Assembly: GCA_964468205.1 (NCBI GenBank)
Contig: CAYXVG010000005.1
Coordinates: 62,001-126,000, forward strand
Source of the DNA: CAWELS01 sp964468205
GTDB lineage: Bacteria; Acidobacteriota; Terriglobia; Bryobacterales; Bryobacteraceae
DNA: 64,000 bases
Direction of reading: 5' to 3'
Shown: one piece after another, positions 16,857 through 26,188 of the stretch
How positions within the stretch are numbered: the stretch's first letter is position 1
How the letters are laid out: each line of letters begins with the position of its first letter
Program-made: the position numbers and the translations under genes
Notes under the pieces: generated by a model
What the model saw: the letters and a program-made list of their open reading frames with translations, nothing else
The model's database searches: none
What the model was told of the DNA's origin: nothing

Positions 16857-19800
16857 ATGTTGCGAAAACTGGAGGTATGTTTCTTGCTGGGCGCGGCCCT
16901 CATCCTGAGTCACGAGGCGCGCGCTCAGGGTGATGCCGCGATCGTCGGCGTCATCACCGACCGGAGCGGCGCGGTCCTGCCGAATGCACAGGTAGTTCTC
17001 ACCAACGTCGATAACGGGGCCGAGCGCATGACCGCGACGAATGAGACGGGCTCGTATCAACTGCCCGGCTTGCCGGCCGCGAGATACCACATCCAGGCTT
17101 CCTTCCCCGATTTCAAAAGCTCCGTCAGCTCAGTGTTTCCCCTTCGCGTCGGCCAGGAACGGCGCGTCGACCTCACACTCGAACCTGGACCCGTCACCGA
17201 AAGTGTGACAGTCGAGGCAAGTGCCCTCGCCACGGCCACCGAAAACGCTACCGCCTCCGTCGTCGTTGACCAGGAAAGCATCGCCACGCTTCCGCTCAAC
17301 GGACGCCAGCTCCAAAATCTCGCGCTTCTCGTCCCGGGGGTCGCGGCCGGATGGAACTGGTCCACGGCGGCCAACCGTTACGGAAAGGCCCGCGAGAATC
17401 TCGAAGGGGCCTTTGTCGTGAACGGAGCGCGCGGGCGCTCGAACGACTTCGTGCTTGACGGCATGCCGATGAACGTCCGCCAGTATGGAGTAATCAATTT
17501 CGAGCCCTCCAACGAGGCGGTCCAGGAATTCGAGGTCAAGACCAGCCTGCCCACCGCCGAGTTCGGACGGACCATGGGATCCACCGTCAATATCGTCACT
17601 CGTTCCGGCGGGAATCGGTTCCACGGATCGGTCTACGAGTTCTTCCGCAACGACAAACTCGACGCCAACGACACATTCAACAATCGCGCCGGACTACCCC
17701 GCGGCAAGCTCCGCCAGAACCAATTCGGCGGATCTATCGGAGGCCCCCTCGTCCAGAACAAGCACTTCTTCTTCGCCAACGCCGAATTCCTGCGGATCAT
17801 CGAAGGCGTCGAAACTCGAGTGGTCAGCGTGCCGACCCCAAGCGAACGCCAGGGATTGGTCGAGTTCGTCGACCAGCAGGGAGCAGCCAGGAACCTCGAT
17901 CTCTCGGACCGGATTAACCCTATCTCGCGGAACCTGCTCGGATTCTATCCGGAACCCAATGCCAGCGGTCCGAATGGCCTCAACCGCAACTCTTCGCTTC
18001 TCATCGCGCTCAACGACTACCAGGTTCACGGTAGAACAGACCACCACTTGACCAGCCGTGACATGGTGACCGTGCGTCTCTCTTGGAACCTGAACGACCA
18101 GAACTACCTCATCAACCGCTTCGGCGGCCCGTTCATTCCTGGCTTCAATCTACTCAATCCGGAAGAAACCTGGAACGCCTCCGTCGCCCATCTGCACACC
18201 GTCAGCCCCACACTCGTCAACGAACTGCGGATCGGATTCAACCGCTACACCAACGATCTGGGCAACGGCGACCCGACTCTTCCCAGCAGCGTGGGACTGC
18301 CGAACGGAAACGAAACCGCCAACGGAATCCCTTTCGTGACCTTCCTGGGCGGAACCCTGGAGAGCCTCGGCGGGCAGCCATGGCTCAATCGCGAACAGAA
18401 TGAGCTCACGGCCATGGTCTCCGACTCGGTAAGCCTGCTGAGCGGCAACCACAACATCAAGTTCGGCGGCGAAATTCGGCGGCTGCACTACAACACGCGC
18501 GGCGCATTCAATCAGCGCGGCACAATCTCCTTCGACGGCTCACGGAACGGCATGATCCCCCGCCTCCCAGGCAACGAACGAGCCGGCGCCCTCGCGGACT
18601 TCCTGCTCGGGCTACCGTTTGAGAGCACGATTGTGACCGGCCAGTTCGGGCGCGGCTATCGCCAATGGGCCTACTCGGGATACTTCCAGGACACGTGGAG
18701 AGCCACGCCGCGGCTCACACTCAATCTCGGTTTGCGATACGAATACTCGGCGCCCTGGAGCGAGGTGAACGCCAAGCTATCAAACCTCACCCCCGGCGGC
18801 GTGCTGGCCGTTGTCGGCGAACCCGGCCTCGATCGCCTCTATCGGCCGGACCGCAATAACTTTGGCCCTCGCGTCGGCCTCGCCTTCAATGTGGACGGGA
18901 AAGGACGAACCGTCATCCGCGCCGGCTTCGGAGTTCTCTACGAAACGCTATTGCAGGCGAACTCGATCGAGCAAGTCGAGAATAACCCGCCATTCTCCGC
19001 CGCGGCCGTTACTCGCCAACCCACGCCCTTCCCCGGCGATGGATCCGGCGCCACGACACTGCTGGACTTGCGCGGAGCCGCGGAGCCCGCAAAGTCAATT
19101 GCCGCCGTCGGCGTCAACGGATTCAACAACCCCTACACGATGCAGTACACCTTCTCCATCCAGCGGCAGATGGGCCGCAACTGGCTCACAGAGGTCTCTT
19201 ACGCGGGCAGCCGTGGACTCGCTCTCCCGGTCTTTCGCAACATCAACCAGGTCCCGCTTACGTCGCTGACCGCGCCCCAGCGGGACGCAATCGAGACCGA
19301 AATTGCTGCCGGACGCGACACGACGGCGGCTATCGCCGGTCTGCGTCCTTTCCCCCAATTTGACGCCATCACCTTCAGCGAGAACACCGCCCAATCCACC
19401 TATCACAGCGCGCAAGCCCGGCTCGAAAAGCGATTCGGCGCCGGAACTAGCCTGATGGCGTCCTACACCTTCGCGAAGTCAATTGACAACGCAAGCGACT
19501 TCGGCTCGGGTGATCCATCCGAGCAGGTGCTCGATGCACGCAATCTCGCCGTGCAGCGAGCCCCCTCCAGCTTCGACATAACGCACCGCTTCAGCGGCGC
19601 GTTCACCTACAATCTGCCGCTCGCCCGCCTCTGGCAGTCGGGACCACGGCGGTTAGTGGAAGGCTGGCAAGTCAACGGGGTCGTTACCCTCCAGTCGGCG
19701 CAGCCATTCACGCCCTTCCTTACCGTTTTCGATCCCTTCCGCAACGAGAGCTTCAATCGTCCCGACGTTATCGGGGATCCCCATCGCGGCGTGCCCGCTG

Positions 19801-20087
19801 AGCTTGCCTTCAATCCCGCGGCCTTCACCGCCCCGGCTCCGGGCGCATTCGGCAATGCCGGACGCAACATCATTCGCGGAGACGCTTTCCACAGCGTTGA
19901 CCTCTCCATCTTCAAGCGTACGGCGATCCATGAGCGCGTGACGCTCGAGTTGCGCGGGGAATTCGTTAATGCCTTCAACAACGTGAACTTCCAGGGACCC
20001 GACGTCAACCTCACCTCGAGCCCCGGCGCCTTTCGTGCCGCGGCGCAGCCCCGCATCGTGCAGATTGGAGCCAAACTGAACTTCTGA
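16857..20087 (+). CDS. TonB-dependent receptor, Oar-like
   Basis: A 1076-residue outer-membrane protein. AAGGAG precedes ATG 16857, which opens a signal peptide (MLRKLEVCFLLGAALILSHEARA). Residues about 25-110 form a carboxypeptidase-regulatory-like beta-sandwich (DAAIVGVITDRSGAVLPNAQ), followed by a plug (IATLPLNGRQLQNLALLVPG, FVVNGARGRSNDFVLDGMP) and a large beta-barrel ending in phenylalanine (VQIGAKLNF), as needed for BAM insertion. Acidobacteria carry many such receptors for large substrates; the ligand is unknown. The radical SAM gene follows 55 bases later on the same strand and is probably co-transcribed. Confidence 0.92.
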   Translation: MLRKLEVCFLLGAALILSHEARAQGDAAIVGVITDRSGAVLPNAQVVLTNVDNGAERMTATNETGSYQLPGLPAARYHIQASFPDFKSSVSSVFPLRVGQERRVDLTLEPGPVTESVTVEASALATATENATASVVVDQESIATLPLNGRQLQNLALLVPGVAAGWNWSTAANRYGKARENLEGAFVVNGARGRSNDFVLDGMPMNVRQYGVINFEPSNEAVQEFEVKTSLPTAEFGRTMGSTVNIVTRSGGNRFHGSVYEFFRNDKLDANDTFNNRAGLPRGKLRQNQFGGSIGGPLVQNKHFFFANAEFLRIIEGVETRVVSVPTPSERQGLVEFVDQQGAARNLDLSDRINPISRNLLGFYPEPNASGPNGLNRNSSLLIALNDYQVHGRTDHHLTSRDMVTVRLSWNLNDQNYLINRFGGPFIPGFNLLNPEETWNASVAHLHTVSPTLVNELRIGFNRYTNDLGNGDPTLPSSVGLPNGNETANGIPFVTFLGGTLESLGGQPWLNREQNELTAMVSDSVSLLSGNHNIKFGGEIRRLHYNTRGAFNQRGTISFDGSRNGMIPRLPGNERAGALADFLLGLPFESTIVTGQFGRGYRQWAYSGYFQDTWRATPRLTLNLGLRYEYSAPWSEVNAKLSNLTPGGVLAVVGEPGLDRLYRPDRNNFGPRVGLAFNVDGKGRTVIRAGFGVLYETLLQANSIEQVENNPPFSAAAVTRQPTPFPGDGSGATTLLDLRGAAEPAKSIAAVGVNGFNNPYTMQYTFSIQRQMGRNWLTEVSYAGSRGLALPVFRNINQVPLTSLTAPQRDAIETEIAAGRDTTAAIAGLRPFPQFDAITFSENTAQSTYHSAQARLEKRFGAGTSLMASYTFAKSIDNASDFGSGDPSEQVLDARNLAVQRAPSSFDITHRFSGAFTYNLPLARLWQSGPRRLVEGWQVNGVVTLQSAQPFTPFLTVFDPFRNESFNRPDVIGDPHRGVPAELAFNPAAFTAPAPGAFGNAGRNIIRGDAFHSVDLSIFKRTAIHERVTLELRGEFVNAFNNVNFQGPDVNLTSSPGAFRAAAQPRIVQIGAKLNF

Positions 20088-20108
20088 TTCGTGACCGGAT
20101 TCCGAATC
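20086..20108 (+). terminator. Weak hairpin between receptor and radical SAM gene
   Basis: GATTCG (20086-20091) can pair with CGAATC (20103-20108) around an 11-base loop. There is no T run, so at most it attenuates or protects mRNA ends. Confidence 0.2.
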
Positions 20109-20142
20109 AAACCAAAGGACAACCAAACGAGGAGCGAATCGA

Positions 20143-21183
20143 ATGGAATCGATCTACTGGGTAATGACATGGCTCTGCCACCGGCGCTGTAAGCACTGCT
20201 ACGAAGACCGCTTTCACCCGTACTATGGCCGCGACCTCGAGCAGGTCGTCGCCGAATCGCGCCGGAATTTCCCGGCCGTCATCGACAGCCTGCCCGAGAG
20301 GATGACCTACTTCGACCACAACCGGCCGCTTCCGGACGGCGGCTTCGAAGAGCGGCCCGGACGGATCATCCTCGCCGGTGGGGAAATACTGCTCGATCCT
20401 GTCCGCGAACCGGTGCTCTACCCCGCTCTCGAAGCTCTGCATGCCAAGTACAACCGCCGGGGCGGGATTAAACTGCTCGTGCAGACGACCGGCGACTTAG
20501 TCACTGAAAAGATCGTCGCGGAGTTGCTCGAACGCCATGTCTGGACTATCTCCGTTTCCGGATTGGACGCCTATCACAAAGGGCTCGAGACCGGGGAGGC
20601 GCGGCAGCGGCTCAAAAACAAACTCCGCGCGATCTTTGAATCCCAAGGTATGGAGTTCTTCGACTCGGTCGCCGAAAATGCCGGCCTGCCCGGGGATGCC
20701 GGCGCGTACTACCACTTCTTCGGCGCGACACCGGAATCGTGGATCGCTCCCCTCTGGCCACGCGGCCGCGCCTTCGAAAATGAACTCTCCACCGCTACCG
20801 TGACGGACAACTTCTGCAACGGATGGTCCGGCGGCCTGAACTTCCTCGCCTACCGGCATGCCGGCTCCGAGGTCTCCATTGAACCGAACGGCAGCGTCTA
20901 CCCCTGTTGCATCAAAACCAAGCTCCCGGTCGGCAACCTCTTGGAAGAACCACTCGAGACAATCCTCGAACGTCACACCGGAAATCCGGTCTATGAAGCA
21001 ATCTCCATGGGACATCCGGAACGCATGGGAATCGCCCACGGCTGGAGCGTGGACAAGTTCCTGGAGAAATCAGTTGTCAAACTGGCATCCGGCAAGGAGT
21101 ACCGCAACCTGTGCGTTGGCTGCGACCGCTTCCATGAAGAGGTGCTGATGGCCGGTCGCGGCCTTGTGCAATTGGCTTCTTGA
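20143..21183 (+). CDS. Radical SAM enzyme with SPASM-like C-terminus
   Basis: A 346-residue protein. The radical SAM cluster motif C-x3-C-x2-C is Cys12, Cys16 and Cys19 (CHRRCKHCY), very near the N-terminus; IILAGGEILLDP near residue 75 is the GGE-type SAM-binding motif. The C-terminal third has Cys225, Cys255, Cys256, Cys324 and Cys327 (NGSVYPCCIKTK; NLCVGCDRF), like a SPASM or twitch domain holding extra iron-sulphur clusters. SPASM enzymes often modify peptides or install cofactors, but no precursor peptide is evident next to it. Good ribosome binding site (GAGGAG). The last 350 bases are duplicated at 26189-26538. Confidence 0.85.
   Translation: MESIYWVMTWLCHRRCKHCYEDRFHPYYGRDLEQVVAESRRNFPAVIDSLPERMTYFDHNRPLPDGGFEERPGRIILAGGEILLDPVREPVLYPALEALHAKYNRRGGIKLLVQTTGDLVTEKIVAELLERHVWTISVSGLDAYHKGLETGEARQRLKNKLRAIFESQGMEFFDSVAENAGLPGDAGAYYHFFGATPESWIAPLWPRGRAFENELSTATVTDNFCNGWSGGLNFLAYRHAGSEVSIEPNGSVYPCCIKTKLPVGNLLEEPLETILERHTGNPVYEAISMGHPERMGIAHGWSVDKFLEKSVVKLASGKEYRNLCVGCDRFHEEVLMAGRGLVQLAS
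20834..21183 (+). repeat. 350-bp direct repeat, copy 1
   Basis: The 3' third of the radical SAM gene, from GCCTGAACTTCC to the stop codon. It matches 26189-26538 in the same orientation without gaps; I count four mismatches. Identity ends exactly at the stop codon on the right. Confidence 0.95.
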
Positions 21184-21465
21184 GCGTGTGAAGTCGCCGT
21201 GGCTCGCCATACACCCGGCGCCCATCCCTCCAACCTCACCTAACCATGGAGTTCACAATCCCTGCACCGGTCGCGACGCCGCACGTAGGCAACTTCGTCC
21301 TACGTCTGTCGCGGCTGATAGAGGTGCTGATCCTCACAACAACGGTCTCCACGGCTTCAACCTCAATTTGCATCTCGCATGGCGTTGCGTACAGGAACTC
21401 GGAACTTGCCGTCATCATGGGAAAATCGGTAAAACTGTCCTCGCAATCGGACTCGTACTACTGTG
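21184..21465. other. Stretch between radical SAM gene and IS remnant
   Basis: About 280 bases with no convincing gene. The base composition is already less GC-rich than in the flanking core genes. The left end of the IS element probably lies here, but I cannot identify its terminal repeat. Confidence 0.35.
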
Positions 21466-22876
21466 TTATAAACGACGAGCGCAGCAGCATGGACAACAGG
21501 GGAGCTTGCTGATCAGAAAACGGGCGATCTTGATGCGGAGGGTGGCGATCGAATTGGCGTTATGCCGTTCGGCTCATGTGGGGCGAGCCGCGGGGTTGGT
21601 GGTCGGGCGGAAGCCGCGCCGCGCGTAGCTGTAGTCGGCCGGTGCGGGCAGAGGGGGAAAGCCGGCTCCGCTCTGCCACCAGGAAGCCGTAGGCCGCAAT
21701 GCAAAGTGTCGCGTGATGATGGAAGCCCCGCCAGCCGCGGCCTTCATAATGCCCTAATCCCAGTCCCTGCTTCAGCTCCTGGTAGTCCCGCTCAATGATC
21801 CAACGGTGCTTGGCCAAGCTCACGAGCGCCTTCCGTCGGGTCCGAGCCGGCAGCGTCGAAAGCCAGTACTTCGCGGGTTCGGCTTCCTCCGCTGGCCATT
21901 CGATCAACAGCCATTCTTCCGAGTACGGCTCACTCCGCTTCTGATCCCGGTGAGCCGGGCGCACCCGAACGGTCGCAAAACGCGATTGCAGTTCGTGTCG
22001 GGTTCCCACCCGCCAGGTGGCCGATTGCCACACCTGCTGAGGCAGGGACAGAACCAATTGCTTTTTCCGAGACCGTCAGCTGTTCTGCATCCCAGTGCAA
22101 CCGGCTGGGCGGACGCCCCCGGCCCTTCTGCCGCGGTTTTGGGCCCGGAACTTCGCCGGGCCGCCACACGGTCGTGTTCTCGTGAATCCCCACCACATAC
22201 TGCAAACCCAGCTTGGTGATCCCTTCCCGAAAGCCCGTATCGTTGTCCCAGGCGGAATCCGCCAATACCGGCGCAGTCGGAAGCTCTTGCTCCACCGCCC
22301 GGCGAATCTGCGCCAGCGCGATCTCCCGCTTCGTTTGAAAATGGGGCTCCTCACGTACACCGGTTGCCTTCCGCCGCTTCCCGTCACCGGCCCAACTCTC
22401 CGGCAGGTACCAATGCCACGCGATGGGAAGACCAGTCTGCTCCGTCGTCACCGACAGCTTCACCGCTACTCGCCAGTTTTCCTGCTTGCCCATTTGTCCG
22501 CGGTACTGCCGCGCCACCCCAACGGAGTGCTTGCCCTTCTTGACGAAGCCGGTGTCGTCGACAATCCATGACGCCACTGGCCACTTCTCCTAAATCCGCG
22601 GCAGGACCCAACCACACACCATTTCCAACATCGCTTCGTCATTCCACGGAGCATCCCCCACGACATGGTGCAGCGATTGGTACGGGCGCCGGACGTTGTC
22701 GGGCCCCACACGCTCCGCCATTGGCTCCACGCTCTTGCGCTCGCCCGGCAGCAACAGCCCCGTGCAGTATCCCTTCAGCGGCGCCTCCGGTCCGCATGCC
22801 CCGCGGCTTTCGTCAGACCATCCATGTATGCCGTAAATCGCTGCTCTTGTGGGCCTGGCGCAGATTGAGTACTCAC
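21466..22876 (-). pseudogene. Decayed IS701-family transposase
   Basis: One transposase reading can be pieced together on the minus strand from GTG 22876 to TAA 21466. The N-terminus is RFTAYMDGLTKAAGHADRR, then a frameshift near 22775 into LKGYCTGLLLPGERKSVEP. An in-frame TAG at 22592-22590 follows VCGWVLPRI, and the frame resumes at SWIVDDTGFVKKGKHSVG, which holds the DDE-type first aspartates. A further shift near 22065 leads to SLPQQVWQSATWRVG and HRWIIERDYQELKQGLGL, and another near 21560 to the C-terminal SIATLRIKIARFL. With at least three shifts and one stop the element cannot make active transposase. Confidence 0.85.
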
Positions 22877-23163
22877 AAAACAATCTCACATCAAAATGTT
22901 CACTTCAAACACAATAGCCAAGAGCCGATCGGAGGTGAGTTTCGCGCCGTGACAATCCGGTTACCAATCTGGTTACTGTGATAACAACGAACGCTACCAG
23001 ACTGTGTTGGCCTTGATTGGCGCGGGGCACTGGCCGATGTGCTCGGAGCTGCGCGTGAGGCGTCTCTCCCGGCCATCGATGTGCTGGTCCCGCCTGACGG
23101 CGTCAGTTGCCACCCACGCGTTTGACGCTTACGTTCCCCGTGGAGTATCCATGACTGCGAGGG
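22877..23163. other. Intergenic stretch inside accessory island
   Basis: About 290 bases, less GC-rich than the core genes. It includes a short direct repeat of GGTTAC (around 22960-22977). No gene or clear terminator is seen. Confidence 0.3.
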
Positions 23164-23550
23164 TCAAAGCTCACCGCAGGCATCGCAGCATCCGGGACTG
23201 GTAGCAACTTTCCGGTACCCCGTACAGAAGTCCTGCATCCAGTATTGGATTCTTTCGCAAGTAGAGGACCCACAGCAATCCACTTGCGCGCCGGGGCCAC
23301 AGTCGCCAGCCTTCGTACAGCCGAAGCTAAAGGCCGGGTGGTTGTCGAACATGCTGCAGAACTTATCGTTCGTACAGGACGGACAATCGGCGTAAATGGA
23401 ACACGCGACATCCTCATCGCCATCGCAGTCAATGCAAGTAGAACAATCACAACTCGGGCCGTCCGCCGACACACCCGTGGAAACCAGTGCAACTATAGCC
23501 ACAGTCACATAAAGACAACCGATCAGTTTTCTGTACCAATTCATCTTCAT
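23164..23550 (-). CDS. Small secreted cysteine-rich protein
   Basis: A 128-residue protein of unknown family. AAGGAG seven bases before ATG 23550 fixes the start. A signal peptide (LIGCLYVTVAIVALVSTGVSA) is followed by about 97 residues with 17 cysteines, many paired or spaced by one or two residues (SCDCSTCIDC, CPSC, DCCGSS, GCCDACGEL). The N-terminal part of the mature chain is also acidic (CDGDEDVACS). Such density suggests a disulphide-knotted or metal-binding extracellular protein. It lies 64 bases behind the propeller-like gene on the same strand, and the two probably share a promoter. I do not recognise a named family. Confidence 0.75.
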   Translation of the reverse strand: MKMNWYRKLIGCLYVTVAIVALVSTGVSADGPSCDCSTCIDCDGDEDVACSIYADCPSCTNDKFCSMFDNHPAFSFGCTKAGDCGPGAQVDCCGSSTCERIQYWMQDFCTGYRKVATSPGCCDACGEL

Positions 23551-23614
23551 CACCCAACTCCTTTCCCATGCCGCCAGCCGAACCCTCGCACCAGTCACTC
23601 GCGTTGTTTCTCAT

Positions 23615-24589
23615 TTATCGTGGAACAGGGTAGATGAGGATGTTGCCCGAAACATCACCGAGGTAAAACCGTCCTGCGTAAACTCCGACAAAATGGGGAC
23701 TCATCAACTGGCGCCCTCCTTCGGTTCTGGGAAGGGCGAAATCAAAGCTTCGAACAAACTGCGCACCTTCATACTCCAAAACTACCGACCGATCCCCCGG
23801 AGTTCCGCTTCCGAGGAGGAGGTAAATAGATTTGTCGCGCGCGACTGAATCAAGGACGAGCACGGGGCTGCCTGTCTCGTCTTGCGCAAACATCTTCTCA
23901 TTCTTCCGACGAGCCTCAGCAAGCTCAGGCGCCTCGAGCCGGGTAACGGAAGACTCGCCTAAGAAACGTACCGTCGCTTGCACACCATCCACCAGGGCAG
24001 CATTGTCTCGCCCGACTGCCAGGAAGTGCCCGAACGGTACACTCAGGCTCTCTTCTCCCGCTTGTCGGAACCTCCATTCCGCGCATAGGCTAAGCCCCCT
24101 ATTCCCATCTGCACAGATGCTTTCAAGAAGAATATCAGTTGGAGCCGACTGCTCCGGCGTGCCGTCGGATCGTAGCTTCAATATGGTGCCAAAGCATTGC
24201 GCCCCGATATAAACAGAACCGCTATCGTCCAAATCCAAGCAGTTCTCTCCACCGGGGCTCGGTAGCGGGACGAGCCTCACTAGCCTCCCTGAATGGTCTG
24301 TTTGGACAACGGTGGGGGGGATACCGGCTTTCGGAACCTGGAGAAGCATCTGGTGAATTCCGCTCTCACCCACAACCATATCCACTACTCTCAGGTCTGC
24401 TCGGGTGTAGCTATGGTCGCTGTGCTGTTCCAATGCTTCGAGCAAGTTGATCTCTTGAATCAACGCTGTCGCGGGCTCCGCGATCGTGATATTCCCGCTG
24501 GACATTACGACAGCAACAAGGATAACGAGACCCAACGTGGGAAGAATGTCCGGCAGACGTTTTCGCAGCGGCTCGCTATAGTTTCGCAT
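23615..24589 (-). CDS. Secreted beta-propeller-like protein
   Basis: A 324-residue protein of uncertain family. GGAG precedes ATG 24589. Residues 14-36 are a single hydrophobic signal or anchor (ILPTLGLVILVAVVMSSG). The rest reads as repeated four-strand blades: VVQTDHSGRLVRLVPLP, ENCLDLDDSGSVYIGAQC, ILKLRSDGTP, SPVLVLDSVARDKSIYLL, FVGVYAGRFYLGDVSGNI, as in NHL or six-bladed propellers. First gene of a pair with the cysteine-rich protein. Base composition is clearly less GC-rich than in the flanking housekeeping genes, in keeping with acquisition. Confidence 0.7.
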   Translation of the reverse strand: MRNYSEPLRKRLPDILPTLGLVILVAVVMSSGNITIAEPATALIQEINLLEALEQHSDHSYTRADLRVVDMVVGESGIHQMLLQVPKAGIPPTVVQTDHSGRLVRLVPLPSPGGENCLDLDDSGSVYIGAQCFGTILKLRSDGTPEQSAPTDILLESICADGNRGLSLCAEWRFRQAGEESLSVPFGHFLAVGRDNAALVDGVQATVRFLGESSVTRLEAPELAEARRKNEKMFAQDETGSPVLVLDSVARDKSIYLLLGSGTPGDRSVVLEYEGAQFVRSFDFALPRTEGGRQLMSPHFVGVYAGRFYLGDVSGNILIYPVPR

Positions 24590-24628
24590 TCGTGATTCTC
24601 CGTTTCAGCTAAGGATTATTCCCCATAC

Positions 24629-24898
24629 CTAACTGCGACCATAGTGTAGAGCAAAAAAAACAACGGGGTCAATTAAAAAGCGGAAATACTTTCCACTTTC
24701 TTGCTTTCTTAGCATGGAACTGCTCCCTTCACCCGCGGCGCACGAGAAGCTCTCGCTGAGGGGCCGTCCCTTCACCTCGCGGGTCAAACGGAAGTTCCGG
24801 CCAAGACCGGGCTGATTGGGTTGATGGCAACGGCAGTTTGGTTGCCCACAACGGCCTTGGATGGCGGCAACCTTCGGTCCGGCCTGTGGACTGCCCAC
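24629..24898 (-). pseudogene. IS66 tail joined to CGxPxCRC-type fragment
   Basis: An 89-codon frame begins in the IS66 TnpC C-terminus (GSPQAGPKVAAIQ) and runs into CGQPNCRCHQPNQPGLGRNF followed by LTREVKGRPLSES. The second part resembles short transposon-linked proteins with a CGKPxCRC motif (DUF6788-like). The junction looks like a recombination scar, not a designed gene. Its end overlaps the promoter of the propeller gene. Confidence 0.4.
24643..24672 (-). promoter_or_regulatory. Promoter for propeller/cysteine-rich gene pair
   Basis: TTGACC (24672-24667) and TACACT (24648-24643) on the minus strand are separated by 18 bases that include a T8 run. Transcription would begin near 24636, leaving a leader of about 47 bases before ATG 24589. 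The promoter lies at the edge of the IS66-derived sequence. Confidence 0.45.
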
Positions 24899-25940
24899 AT
24901 GGATCCAGTTCGTCCAACCGCCACCGGCTACATCGAGTTCTAAGCGACGTTATTGCTCGGTTCCAGCACCGGGTGGTCCAGGAAGCGGCCGAGCCTGGGG
25001 CACAGCCCGAGCGTTTATTTGATCGGCTCGCCAAGCTTGCTCGAAGGCAGCGTACCGATGGCGGACGCCTCGACCGCCGCCTAGATCTGGCCCAACAGCG
25101 GCCGCGAGCGTTGTTGCCGCGATGCGTCGCGACCGGCCACACCAAGGCGGAGCTTGCGCGCTTCGGCGTCGACCGCGAACAACTCGTCGATGCCCTTGGC
25201 CGCGGCATCGCGCGGATTCAGATCGAGCGCGTCGACGAAACCGCGTCTGGAGTGCGTCCAGCAGGCGGCGTGCACCAGCCTCGGGCCGCCGGCTTATTCG
25301 CAGGCGATGTGTCCGTCCGTTCGCAAAATTCCCTCGTAATCGTCGGTAAATTCCTTCGGCCCGTCCCGCCCCGCCAGCCGGAAATCGAACATTACACCGC
25401 CGCCCGGCCAGTCGTACTGCCAGAGATAGGCCTCGTGGTTGTGCCCCCGCCGGTCGTGCATCTGTACATCCACCGTCGTCTCGTCGGCCTGGACGTAGCC
25501 TCCGTCGAGCACCTCGCTCTCGTCGTAGCCGATCACTTCCATCGCCTAACCGCAGGCCTTGCGCTGGCACTGCTCGGCGGTGCAGGGGATCACCCGCTCA
25601 ACGCGCGGCATCTCTGGCGGCAGTTCCCGACGGCCGGGATGCGGACGCTGGTAACGCCGCTCTCCCGGTTCGGGGACAGGCTCGCGCTCTCGGCATCCAC
25701 CTACTCGCGGCTGACTCCCGACTCCTGGTGGAGCAACTTCAGTTGCGCGTCGCTCAGCTTGTCACTCGCCGGGCCGTACTTCTTGATCCGCTCCAGAACC
25801 TTCATCAACCCGACCAGCGTCGGTGCGTCGAACCGGCGCCCAACCTCGATCTTCCTGCCTCGACCGATGACCAACGATAAGCCGTTGCCGCCCTCCGGAG
25901 ACAGCATTCGAGTTCGGCGCCTCGACGGCGACACACCTGT
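24850..25940 (-). pseudogene. Decayed IS66-family element (tnpA/tnpC fragments)
   Basis: Fragments in minus-strand order match IS66 proteins: RKIEVGRRFDAPTLVGLMKV (accessory TnpA end) fused to DKLSDAQLKLLHQESGVSRE (TnpC start), then PHPGRRELPPEMPRVERVIP, a TAG, EVIGYDESEVLDGGYVQADET, a stop near 25294, ACWTHSRRGFVDALDLNP, and the TnpC end WIHVGSPQAGPKVAAI at about 24900. The stretch between EVIGYDESEVLD and GGYVQADET is missing perhaps 100 residues found in intact TnpC. Several stops and frame changes show that it is dead. Ends are approximate; I could not find its terminal repeats. Confidence 0.8.
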
Positions 25941-26188
25941 TTCCGCCCGCCTCGCGGCCGGTTTCTCGCAATCGCTTCCTGGAGGGTCACAGCGTCGCCG
26001 AGCTCAAACTCCGGCTCGCGCAAAACCGTCGCTAATTCAGACCGCTGGTCTCTTACTCAGCCACCAACTGCTCGCCCTCCGTCCAGTTCCTGCGGCGCCA
26101 CATCACTACTGCCCGTTGTTGTTCGTCCTTCTCTCAAATCAATCACCCGCCCCAGATCCGGGGAAGATGGAGTTGCTCTGACGCATAC

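Noticed and set aside
22030..22075. Programmed frameshift in the IS701-type transposase near an A5 run
   Set aside because: The shift needed is +1 (or -2), not the usual -1, the family normally uses a single frame, and other disabling mutations are present.
22960..22977. GGTTAC direct repeat as an insertion-site duplication
   Set aside because: The two copies are only a few bases apart and do not flank an element.
24838..26181. A 447-codon plus-strand open frame
   Set aside because: Antisense to the IS66 remnant, whose fragments are clearly recognisable on the other strand.
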